Shown here in pieces: positions 41,661-51,200 of a stretch of 64,000 nt of DNA. How positions within the stretch are numbered: the stretch's first letter is position 1; each line of letters starts with the position of its first letter. The position numbers and the translations under genes are program-made. Source of the DNA: Vavraia culicis subsp. floridensis (taxonomy: Eukaryota > Microsporidia > Pleistophoridae); contig NW_007360611.1 in assembly GCF_000192795.1 (NCBI RefSeq), positions 62,001 through 126,000 of the forward strand. Reading direction: 5' to 3'. The notes under the pieces are model-generated. The model saw only the letters and a list, made by a program, of their open reading frames with translations, ran no database searches and had not been told where the DNA came from.

Positions 41661-44600
41661 ATGGCAGATACAATGGAGGAAATAGTTCAACAAAGGGAAA
41701 AGAAATTAATTTGGGCTCCAGACAGAGAAAAGGCATTTGTGCTGGCCCAGATAAAAGACGAGAAGGACGATTACTACGTAGTGCTTACGAAGAGTGGCGA
41801 GGAGCGTGAGGTGCGGAAGATGGACACACAGAAGGTTAATCCGCAGAAGTTCGATGCTGTTGACGATTTGGCGGGGCTGAGCCACCTGAATGAGGCGAGT
41901 GTGCTGTACAATCTGCACATGCGGTACACCAACCAGAATATTTACACGTACTCCGGGCTGTTCCTGGTGGCACTGAATCCGTTCAGGAACCTGGGAATAT
42001 ACACAGAGAAAATGATGAAGAAGTACTCGATGAACAAGAAATATGAGCTTAAACCGCACATTTTCGCGGTTGCAAACGATGCGTACACGTCGATGGTGAT
42101 GAATAACAAAAACCAGTCTATTTTGATCACGGGCGAGTCGGGTGCGGGAAAGACGGAGAATACGAAGAAGGCGATCTCGTTCCTTGCGTACGCTGCGCAG
42201 GGATACGCGACAGGTGATAGTGTAAGCATTGAGCAGAAGATCGTAGACACAAATCCGGTTCTTGAAGCGTTTGGCAACGCACAGACCACACGGAACTACA
42301 ACTCATCGCGGTTCGGCAAATTCATCAAGATAACGTTCGAGAGCGGGCGGATAACAGGCGCATACATTGAGAAGTATCTGCTCGAGCGGAGCAGGGTAAC
42401 CCGGCCAAATCCGAATGAAAGGAATTACCACATCTTCTACCAGCTGCTCAAAGGTGCCGACAAGGCGCTTCTTGACAGGCTGTTCCTGACGAACGGGATC
42501 AATGATTACAGGATGCTGAGGGACACTCCGCACACCGTGCCCGGTGTGGATGATGCCAAAGAGTTCGTGGAAACGCTGCGCTGCATGAAGAATCTTGGAT
42601 TTGACGAGTGCACGATCGAGTCCGTGCTGCGCATCGTCGCAGCCATTCTGCATTTGGGGAACATAGGCTTCGTGGACACAGGCGAAAAAGGTGAGATCAG
42701 AGACATAGGGCCAGCCGAGGCAGCATGTCGACTGCTGTGCATCCCGATCGCAAGCTTTGTCAAATGCATTTTGAACCCGATCTCCGTGCTCTCGCATGAG
42801 ACGGTAACGCGCAACCGGAGCAGCGAGCAGGCGCGCCGCATCGTTGATGCACTGTGCAGATTGTTATACGAGAATCTGTTTGAAGAAGTGATCCGCATCA
42901 TCAACACGTGCATACGAAGTCCGATGGGCAGCAGCTACATCGGCGTGCTTGACATTGCAGGCTTTGAGATCTTCAAGACGAATAACTTCGAGCAGTTCTG
43001 CATAAACTACACGAACGAGAAGCTGCAGCAGTTCTTTAACCACCACATGTTCATACTTGAGCAGGAGATTTACAGGCGGGAGCAGATCGAGTGGAATTAC
43101 ATCGATTTTGGCCATGATCTGAGTCCCACAATCAATCTCATCGAGAGCAACAACCCGATCGGCATATTCGCGTACATCGACGAGGAGTGCGTGATGCCCA
43201 AGGCTGATGAGAAGACCCTTCTGCACAAGCTGTACACGAATTTGAAGAAGGTGCCTGAATTTGAGGCGTGCCGCTTCAACGACGGTTTCAAGCTGAAGCA
43301 TTATGCGGGTGTGACCGAGTATGATATTGAGGGTTGGCTGTCCAAGAACAAAGAGCCGTACTTCGGAGACATCTCGGAGCTCATCGAGCGCAGCGATGAC
43401 GAACTGGTGAGGCGCCTTGTACCACGTCCCTCCAAGGGCGAGAAAAAGGGTTTCTTCAGAACAGTCGCGCAGAAGCATAAGGAACAGCTCGCATACCTCA
43501 TGCAGCAGCTCAAGAATACATCACCGCACTTCGTACGGTGCATCCTGCCCAACTGCAAGAAGAGCAGCACTGAGCTCGACAACCACTTCATTCTGCACCA
43601 GCTGCGTTGCAACGGCGTGCTCGAGGGCATACGGATTTCGCGGCTGGGCTATCCAAATCGAATGGACTTCAAGGATTTTATCGAGCGGTACAGTGTGATT
43701 TACAAGGAGTTTGACGGCTTTGACGAGAAAATGTACATCAAGGGCATGTGCGATGCGCTTTCCATACCGGCAAATTTGTATAAGCTTGGTCTTACAAAGG
43801 TGTTCTTCAAGCAGAGTGTGCTTGCAGAGATCGAAGAAGTGCGTGAGAGCGCACTTGCAGAGCTGATGCGGGAGGTACGTGCACTTATACGCGCCTTTTT
43901 GTCCGTGAAACGCACAAACATCGATGAGAGGAAACGCAGTGCAGCAGACGCGCTTAAGAAGGATGTGCTGTTGCACCTTGGTCTTAGACGATACGGGTGG
44001 TGGCGGTTGTACCAGATCGTTAAGCCATTGCTTGATGTTACCAAGAAGAATGAGATGGAGAAGGAGCAGCAGAACAGAATAAAGGAGATGGAGCAGGAGG
44101 CACACAGAGGTGTGGAAGAGATTGCTAGACTTGGTGATGCCATAAAAATCAAGGAAAATGAGAAGAACGAGCTCATAGCATCGCTGGAGAGGGAGAGGCT
44201 GCTTGCTGAACAGAAGGACGAGCTGCTTGCAGCAATACGAGCGGAGCGACAGAGCATTTCTGAGCAGTTACAGCATGGACAGCAAGAAATGAGCACTCTG
44301 CAGGAACAGCTTAGGAAGAATGCGCACGAGTGTACACAGCACGTGCGGCTGCTCAGCACTGCCGAGAGCGACAGGGCAGCGTTACGGAAAGAGATGGATG
44401 GTCTGGTGCAGCGGTACGATGCGCTCAGCGAAGAGCACAAGAACCTGCGCACAAACAGGCAGAATCTCGAGGATCGCGTGAACATCCTCACAACTGAGAT
44501 GCAGGCGATGACCGTAAAGAACAAGAGCAAGCTGGAAGAACTAGTGCTCGACAAGGAGAAAGAGCTCATACGTCTAAACAACCTAGTGAAGCAGGGCGAA

Positions 44601-46667
44601 GGACAAAAGCAGCTTCTTGACGAGCAGGTGGCTGCGCTCAAGCAATCTGCCCAGACCTTAGAGAACCGTTTGGAGGATGAACATGCTCAAAACGAGCGGT
44701 TGACGGGTCAGAACAATGCACTGATGGCTGAAAGAGAGGAGAATTCGCGATGCATACACGAGTTGACGAGGAAGAGTGCTGTGCAGGATGGAACGATCCG
44801 CACCCTGACCGAGCAGCTGACGAACACTAACATAATCCTGAACAACACAAAGACCGAGTGCGAAGACGCAGCTGTAAACAGCCAAAAGTTGGAGGATGAG
44901 GTGCGCAAGTTGTCAAGCGAGCTGCGCAAGAAGGAACACGAGCTGCAACACGTACGTGAACTAGTGCACATAGAAAAAGAGAAGAATGCAAGTCTTGAAA
45001 CACGCATTGAAGTGCTTAAGGGCGAGAATGAAGTGTTAATCAGCTCGAATAACGTTGAAGGACCGACAACTGAGGAGATGGACAGACTCAAAGAGCGAAT
45101 CAAAAAGTTGGAAAAGACGAATCGGGAACTGAGCGCGAATATTGCATCGGAGAGAGCGTTCAATAAAAGCCTGGAAGACGAGCGCATCGTGATGCACAAG
45201 AAGAACTTGGCAGAGATGCAGGGCAGGTACGGCGAACTACTTAAAGAGATGGCGAAGGTGAATTCTGAAAAGAAGGCGCTCAATATGCGCGTAGCACGGC
45301 TTGAGAGCGAAAACACGGATCTGCGCGCGTCGTTGGAAGAGCGCATTCAGAACGAAGAATCGACAGGCAGCAGTGAGTGCAATCTGACAATGCTTGAATC
45401 AGAGCGTAAAGTGCGTGATGACTTGCGGGAGGAGCTTGCAAGGCAGGAAGATACGAACATGCATCTGCGTAACGAGCTAGAGGCGTTGCACGCAAGTTAT
45501 GAAAAGGAAATGGGTGATAGAGACGCACTGATAAACGAGCTGAAAGCACAAACAGTGAATAAGATTGGCACGCAGGAGCTGTGCGCTCTGAAGCGCGAGG
45601 TGAAAGCGTACCAGAAATACATCACCGATGCACTCGGCGTGTCTCAAAGTACGTTCAGTACGAAGATCGGCAAGTATAAGCAGGAGATCGTCGAGCTGGA
45701 GGAGCGGAACAAGAATTTGAAAGCAGAGAATTATGAAATGAAGAACAAGCTTGGAGAGGTGAGCATGCGTGTGGATATGCATGTGAATAAAAATAGGAAT
45801 CTGGAGAACAGCCTGGCATTCTACAAGAAGAACGCAGATGATGCGGCCGGCCGGCTGAGGACCAAAGACGCGGAGCTGGTCAAGTGGAGGAATGAGGCTG
45901 CCGAACTGCGCACGAGGTTGTCGAACACGCAAATCAAGCATGAGTATGCACTGAAAGTGGCGGAGGAACGCAACAAGGACGTAAATAAAGTACTCGCCGA
46001 TAGGGATGCGCGCATTGCAGGCCTTAACGATCAGCTGAGCAAATTTGGGCATGAGTTTGAGCGGCTGAATGGCCTGATAAAGGAGTCAGATGAGGAAAAG
46101 ATGCTCCGAACGGAGAATACACGTCTTACCAAGGAGTGTGCGGAGCTGAGTATAGAGCTGCATGCGATGAAAAACAACAACAATCTTTTGAAGGAGCAGA
46201 TTGGCAGATGCGAGGAGAACGTGCTCGATCTAGAGAATAGGTGCAGTGCACTTAAGAAAGAGAATGAACTCAAAGGTTCTATGATGGAATGCAAGGAGCA
46301 AGAAATCAACAATTGGAGAAACCAGTACGTCAATGCTGCCAAGGAACTGCGGGACATGGCGCTTGAAAAGATCCCGATGCCCAAATTTACCAGGATACAG
46401 ATGAGCAGTGCACCAGAAGAGAAGCAGGAAATGGATTACGCCCTAGTGTTTGAGAACGATGAGCTTAAGGCGCGCGTTACTGAGAACGATGAAAGGATTG
46501 AGGTACTTACAAATGAACGAGACACGACCAAAGAAGAGGTGCATGAGCTGAAGAAGGCATTCGAAACCTTGGAATTGAAGAATAAGCAATTGGAGCGGGA
46601 GCTTGCTGATGAGAAGGATGCCAGCAAGCTGTTTAAAATGATCAGAACAATCAATAAGAAGAAGTAA
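41661..46667 (+). CDS. Class II myosin heavy chain
   Basis: 1,668 residues. An actin-based motor expected to drive cytokinesis or other contractile work. An N-terminal SH3-like segment (about 15-60) precedes the motor (about 75-745). The motor has P-loop G-E-S-G-A-G-K-T near 157-164, switch I N-Y-N-S-S-R-F-G-K-F near 211-220, switch II D-I-A-G-F-E-I-F near 431-438, and the SH helix region C-N-G-V-L-E-G-I-R near 650. The lever arm (about 745-800) has only a degenerate IQ motif. Everything after about 800 is Glu/Lys/Leu-rich coiled coil, the two-headed class II form. No C-run before the ATG; the leader is A-rich. The gene, especially the motor, is visibly GC-richer than its surroundings. Confidence 0.96.
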   Translation: MADTMEEIVQQREKKLIWAPDREKAFVLAQIKDEKDDYYVVLTKSGEEREVRKMDTQKVNPQKFDAVDDLAGLSHLNEASVLYNLHMRYTNQNIYTYSGLFLVALNPFRNLGIYTEKMMKKYSMNKKYELKPHIFAVANDAYTSMVMNNKNQSILITGESGAGKTENTKKAISFLAYAAQGYATGDSVSIEQKIVDTNPVLEAFGNAQTTRNYNSSRFGKFIKITFESGRITGAYIEKYLLERSRVTRPNPNERNYHIFYQLLKGADKALLDRLFLTNGINDYRMLRDTPHTVPGVDDAKEFVETLRCMKNLGFDECTIESVLRIVAAILHLGNIGFVDTGEKGEIRDIGPAEAACRLLCIPIASFVKCILNPISVLSHETVTRNRSSEQARRIVDALCRLLYENLFEEVIRIINTCIRSPMGSSYIGVLDIAGFEIFKTNNFEQFCINYTNEKLQQFFNHHMFILEQEIYRREQIEWNYIDFGHDLSPTINLIESNNPIGIFAYIDEECVMPKADEKTLLHKLYTNLKKVPEFEACRFNDGFKLKHYAGVTEYDIEGWLSKNKEPYFGDISELIERSDDELVRRLVPRPSKGEKKGFFRTVAQKHKEQLAYLMQQLKNTSPHFVRCILPNCKKSSTELDNHFILHQLRCNGVLEGIRISRLGYPNRMDFKDFIERYSVIYKEFDGFDEKMYIKGMCDALSIPANLYKLGLTKVFFKQSVLAEIEEVRESALAELMREVRALIRAFLSVKRTNIDERKRSAADALKKDVLLHLGLRRYGWWRLYQIVKPLLDVTKKNEMEKEQQNRIKEMEQEAHRGVEEIARLGDAIKIKENEKNELIASLERERLLAEQKDELLAAIRAERQSISEQLQHGQQEMSTLQEQLRKNAHECTQHVRLLSTAESDRAALRKEMDGLVQRYDALSEEHKNLRTNRQNLEDRVNILTTEMQAMTVKNKSKLEELVLDKEKELIRLNNLVKQGEGQKQLLDEQVAALKQSAQTLENRLEDEHAQNERLTGQNNALMAEREENSRCIHELTRKSAVQDGTIRTLTEQLTNTNIILNNTKTECEDAAVNSQKLEDEVRKLSSELRKKEHELQHVRELVHIEKEKNASLETRIEVLKGENEVLISSNNVEGPTTEEMDRLKERIKKLEKTNRELSANIASERAFNKSLEDERIVMHKKNLAEMQGRYGELLKEMAKVNSEKKALNMRVARLESENTDLRASLEERIQNEESTGSSECNLTMLESERKVRDDLREELARQEDTNMHLRNELEALHASYEKEMGDRDALINELKAQTVNKIGTQELCALKREVKAYQKYITDALGVSQSTFSTKIGKYKQEIVELEERNKNLKAENYEMKNKLGEVSMRVDMHVNKNRNLENSLAFYKKNADDAAGRLRTKDAELVKWRNEAAELRTRLSNTQIKHEYALKVAEERNKDVNKVLADRDARIAGLNDQLSKFGHEFERLNGLIKESDEEKMLRTENTRLTKECAELSIELHAMKNNNNLLKEQIGRCEENVLDLENRCSALKKENELKGSMMECKEQEINNWRNQYVNAAKELRDMALEKIPMPKFTRIQMSSAPEEKQEMDYALVFENDELKARVTENDERIEVLTNERDTTKEEVHELKKAFETLELKNKQLERELADEKDASKLFKMIRTINKKK

Positions 46668-47352
46668 AGTTGAATGCTGTGACATGTCTTTTTATTTTAT
46701 GGTGAACGGTTTAGTGCCGATTTATCGTTTTGCCGTATCCCTTCAAGCTTGTGAGCTTTTGCGCCGAGTTACCGTGCATGTCTAGTATTCCTCTATTTGG
46801 TCGCTATTTCCACATCATAACGGTCGTATTTCGTCAGTGAACGCATTAAATGCGTGTTGTGTGCTAACATTAGAAAATGCATTTGCGCCACGCAACAGCT
46901 TTGATGCACAGAGACGATCATACACGCCAATCCTGAGAAGAGTTTTTTGTAGTACTTCTATCGAACTAAGGGCCTGTACCAAGGTCGGTTCCTAAGGACC
47001 AGAAAAGTATGTTTGCTTTGGCAATGCCGCATTGGAGGTACATAAACGTGCTCTTAGCCAAAAAATGAGTAATAGGCGAAAAATAGGCCTGGTTACGAAT
47101 GGATATGTGGGTAAAAACATCGTATCACGCTCGCAATTCCTCAAGTTATAGTACTGAGTTGAACCGATGTGGTACAGTTCTGTGTGGCGCATACGTTAAT
47201 ATGGTACATTCGCGATTCCTGTTACTTAACGCTAATGACGAGATTTACTGTTAAATTACAATAATTTGCAGGTGATGAACTCGGTGCACAGATTATGTAC
47301 GATAAATCACACTATGATACAGTACCGATGATTGGTGTAATTAAACTTTTAT
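46668..47352. other. Intergenic between convergent genes
   Basis: 0.7 kb following myosin; nothing recognised. Confidence 0.55.
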
Positions 47353-47988
47353 TCACTCATCTTCGTTTTTTACTATTCTTGCAGCCTTTTTCAGGTAATA
47401 CTTCGAGTTCTCGGCTCTCAGAATAATTTGTGCTATGTTGTTGTTGATCTTCAGTATAACGTCGTTTAGCTTCCGTCTCCTGTTCACGAAATGTGCGAAC
47501 AGCACGTTAAACTTGAACAGCAGCTTCTTGTCTTTCATTGGATTACCATCCTCCTTTATGTAAAAGAATTTCCAGCGTATCAACTTATCAACAATCACCG
47601 TATTCCGCTTCAGAAGATTGATGAAAAAATACTGCTGGCGCTTAAGCTGCACACACTCCAGTCTCCTCATTATGTCCACTGATGCACACAGCTTGAGCAC
47701 GTTTGATGTGCAATCCTTCCTCAAGCTGAAATAAAACGCATCACTCTTGAAATCAGGCAAGTACTGTACACCGCTTTTCACTCGCCTGAAGAACTGATCC
47801 ACTATGACTTGTTCACTGCCACGCGGCAATTTGTAGTACTCGTGGAGCCTTCTGTTCAAACGCATACGACGCGGTTGCACATAACTCTGGCTTTCAGCGA
47901 AGGATAAAAGGGTGTTCTCATCTGATACGCTCGTTGGTTCCGATGTTTTTATTCTCTTAACGCTGCTATCCGGTGATACGCCTTCCAT
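47353..47988 (-). CDS. Basic protein of unknown function
   Basis: 211 residues. Residues 1-45 are Ser/Thr/Glu-rich with a possible nuclear signal (V-K-R-I-K) at 10-14. From about 40 on the protein is rich in Arg and Lys with regular hydrophobics (M-R-L-N-R-R-L-H-E-Y-Y; F-F-I-N-L-L-K-R-N) and is predicted helical. There is no transmembrane segment, zinc finger or catalytic motif. The composition suggests a nuclear RNA- or DNA-associated protein. A CCC lies 15 bases upstream of the ATG. It is divergent from the giant helical protein gene with about 294 bases between starts, so they may share a promoter region. Confidence 0.7.
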   Translation of the reverse strand: MEGVSPDSSVKRIKTSEPTSVSDENTLLSFAESQSYVQPRRMRLNRRLHEYYKLPRGSEQVIVDQFFRRVKSGVQYLPDFKSDAFYFSLRKDCTSNVLKLCASVDIMRRLECVQLKRQQYFFINLLKRNTVIVDKLIRWKFFYIKEDGNPMKDKKLLFKFNVLFAHFVNRRRKLNDVILKINNNIAQIILRAENSKYYLKKAARIVKNEDE

Positions 47989-48003
47989 CTGAGTTGCTCT
48001 GAT

Positions 48004-48006
48004 GGG
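48004..48006 (-). promoter_or_regulatory. Distant C-run upstream of the basic-protein gene
   Basis: CCC on the minus strand 15 bases upstream of the ATG at 47988, more distant than in most genes here. Confidence 0.35.
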
Positions 48007-48272
48007 CGGAACAATAACACAATTTTTATCAATTCTGAAAATCGGAGAATTGCTCGGTGTAAGTGTTATTTTGAACTATGAGACATGCTTTGCGTACAGA
48101 ATTGCATTGGTTAGCTCTTTTTGTTCGGTAAAAATATCAGCTCAAAGTGCCGCTAAATCCGTAAAAAGAGAAAAGGCTCGGAATTCGTTTCTAAAACAAC
48201 TCATCTTAGGTTCTGCAGCCTTGTAAGCATGCTATACGAACGCTGGTCTTTTAATACTTGTAAATTGCCGGA

Positions 48273-48275
48273 CCC
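48273..48275 (+). promoter_or_regulatory. C-run that decides the start of the giant helical protein
   Basis: CCC 7 bases before the ATG at 48283 (GACCCTTCCGCAATG). The frame is also open from an ATG at 48229, but this motif would then lie inside the coding region. Confidence 0.65.
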
Positions 48276-48282
48276 TTCCGCA

Positions 48283-51200
48283 ATGAACTGGGATCGGGCA
48301 AAATCAATGCTGAATGCGTTTGGTAAGTTAAATAAATCATTACAGGTTCAAGAACTAAAAACGATGGATAATAAAGCAGAAGAGTACAAGTTTATTGTTG
48401 CATACCACTTCAAGGAGTTGAAGGATAGGAAGAGTGTTGTTCTGATGGATAAGTTCGGAGTACATGATGGAGACAGTCGGTATGAGTTTGAACTCAAGGT
48501 AGTTAATGAGATAAAACGGTCTGGGCTGTTATTCAGGAACATATGGAACGAGTTTTATCACAATTTCTACGACGAGTTGATCAACGGCCCTGTTAATGGC
48601 GTGGTATTGGCCATGCGGTTCAGATGTGACGACTTTGGTGTTATATTTGAGAAATTGTACGAGTGCAAAGTGCTAGAAACACAATTTTTGAAAGATAATT
48701 TGGAGCTTGTCATAGGAAAATTGCTGGGCAGCAGCTCATTGGATGACTTTGGCCTAAAAATATGTGATCAGCTGCAGAATGACATATACCAGCATCTTCA
48801 GATGGAAATAGACAGCGGAAAATATGATGACAGAGAAGGTTTCCAACCATTTTACTCAAATAATTTGTTACAAAGCGCGGTCGCGAAAAGAAATGATTTG
48901 AATGCTTACAAATGGCTGTGCTTAAGAGGTACTTGCGATCAGTACTACATTCTTAATCGGCTGTTCGCTTTCTATGAAAGAGGAGCTATCACGAATTACG
49001 GGGATATACTCGAATATAAAATGAAAATTGATCTTGGCACATTTGAAAGGTTTATTAACTCTAACAAATTGATAGGTCGTGAGGTGTTTGTGTTTCTGTC
49101 TAACTTCACGTCGCTGGTATCACCTGATATTCTACGTGTCGTTGATGTGAAGATGGCAGATTACTTAGCTCCGTTTTTGAGAAAAAAATGTGTTATATCA
49201 CTGCCTAAGGGCTGTTACGAGATAGATCTGAGAGACGAACAGATATTTCTGCTGGAAGAACTTGGTGACAATGGCAAAAATTTGGCTGAACCGAATGGAA
49301 GTAAATCACGGATGGACAGGCACAGGAAAAATGAGAAATTGCTGGTAAAACTGCTCGATTACGACTGCATCAAACGATCTGTTATTAAAAACTTCAATCC
49401 ATTCAATTACACGATCGAGACATCGCTGCAAATCATGAAAAAATATAAAATAGAGAGATGGAGCTTTTATTCCTACTGCCTTGCCAATGTGGCATATCTG
49501 AAATCATTGTTTCTTGATTACTATGTCTCGGGACAGAGCATACCGGAAGAAATCATTGAATGCGAGAGTACCTGCGAAAAACCGACAGAAACGGACGCTA
49601 TCGTTTATAAATCACTGGAAAGGGTTTATATGTTCAGTTCGGTTCTTGTGCTGGAGCTGAATTTGACATTTCTCACTGCGGATGTTTTTAGAAGTATCAT
49701 AGGGCTCAATGACGCACTGGACTTGAAAATTTACCTGTTTTTGAAAAGAGAAAATTTTGAACTTCTTAAAGACCTGGTTATTTGCTTCAAGAAGACTCCT
49801 GACAGCAAATTGACGAATCTTATGAAGAAGAAGAAAATAGCGCAGCAAGATTTGAAGTGTTACCTGTCGTATGATATTGATTTTACGATGTACGAGATCG
49901 AAGTGTTTTTTGAACTCTATGAGAGCGGAGTGGACGAGAACGGTTTGAGAATTCTGTTGCAGTATGAAAATGATGAGGATTCGTTCAAATCGTTCCAATT
50001 TTTGTTAAGGCATGGAGTCGAAGACGTGTTTAAGTATTTCAACAGAGAAAATGATTTGATATACAACTACCTAAGAGATAGCGATTTGAAGTTGTGCTTT
50101 GAATACATAAAAGGACATGAGAGATACAAATCCATTTTCTTGAAGAGTATCGATGCATCGATGTGCTGCTTGGAGGAAGCACGAATCGCTTATGAGCTGC
50201 TCGATCGGACGCTCATAGTTGACAATAATGTTGTTTTGCCAAACAACGAAGACATGGCTGAAAATGAAAATCTTTTAACATACACAAGGTACGATTCGGC
50301 TGTTACCGGTAGGTTGAGAAAGGCTGTAAATACTGAAGATGGTAATTTATATTACAAGTGTATTTATAACGACGTTACTGGCCTGATCGCTCAGCACAGG
50401 GAAGATGACATTTTCTATATCCTCAGCTACATACGACCAAAAGATGTACAACCGTATATAAACGATTTATTCGGCCATGACAATCGAATCATAAAGATAC
50501 ATTTATGGGACAAGTTTTACACATTTGTAATCATGCAGCAAATCGAATGTGTGCTGAATGAGCGCAAAAATGAGGAACACATGGTTTTGATTCTTGAAAA
50601 CGTTGAAAAGATAAGATTGCCGACTTTGCTCCGGCTTTACCACCATCAGAACAAACAGATCTCTGATTTGAGTTTACAAAAATTGAAGAAACTGAAAATT
50701 CAGAACAAGAACCTTAGCGATGTGCGGCTAAAAATAATAAATTATCTCACAGAAAAGAACCAAGGCAATTCGTTTATTGATAACATAGTGTTTACGTCGG
50801 AATTAGACAAAGAATCGTTGGAAATTTGCATTTTGTTGGTAAAGAAAAGCAGGAACATGATACTGGCGGAGAAATTGCTTTGTCTGACAAAGCAAAGGAA
50901 CATATGTGAATATTTGAAAGATATTTTGTGCGTTTTGAATGGTGAACTTATCATTAAGTATGTGAATGAACTGAAATATATGCTGAACAAGGATGACCTG
51001 ATTGTTTTTGTACAAGAAAAAATGGGGAGTGTCTGCTTGGAGAATGCTAAGCTGGTGGTAAAAATTTTAGAAATCATGGATATGGATGTAAATGTGGTAA
51101 TTTCTAGAGAAGAGATAGCAGAATTTGAGAATGTTGTTGTTTGTAAAAATGATCTTTCATTTGACACGGCTGGTGAACGCAAAAGTGGGGCAAAGAACGA

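Noticed and set aside
41706..46685. Many minus-strand open frames opposite myosin (up to 313 codons)
   Set aside because: GC-rich, codon-biased coding DNA keeps the antisense frames open. The translations are Ser/Leu-rich complements of the coiled coil, and the motor on the plus strand is unambiguous.
48002..48226. 74-codon ATG frame just upstream of the giant helical protein
   Set aside because: It occupies the divergent promoter region, has no motifs and ends a few bases before the larger ORF in another frame.
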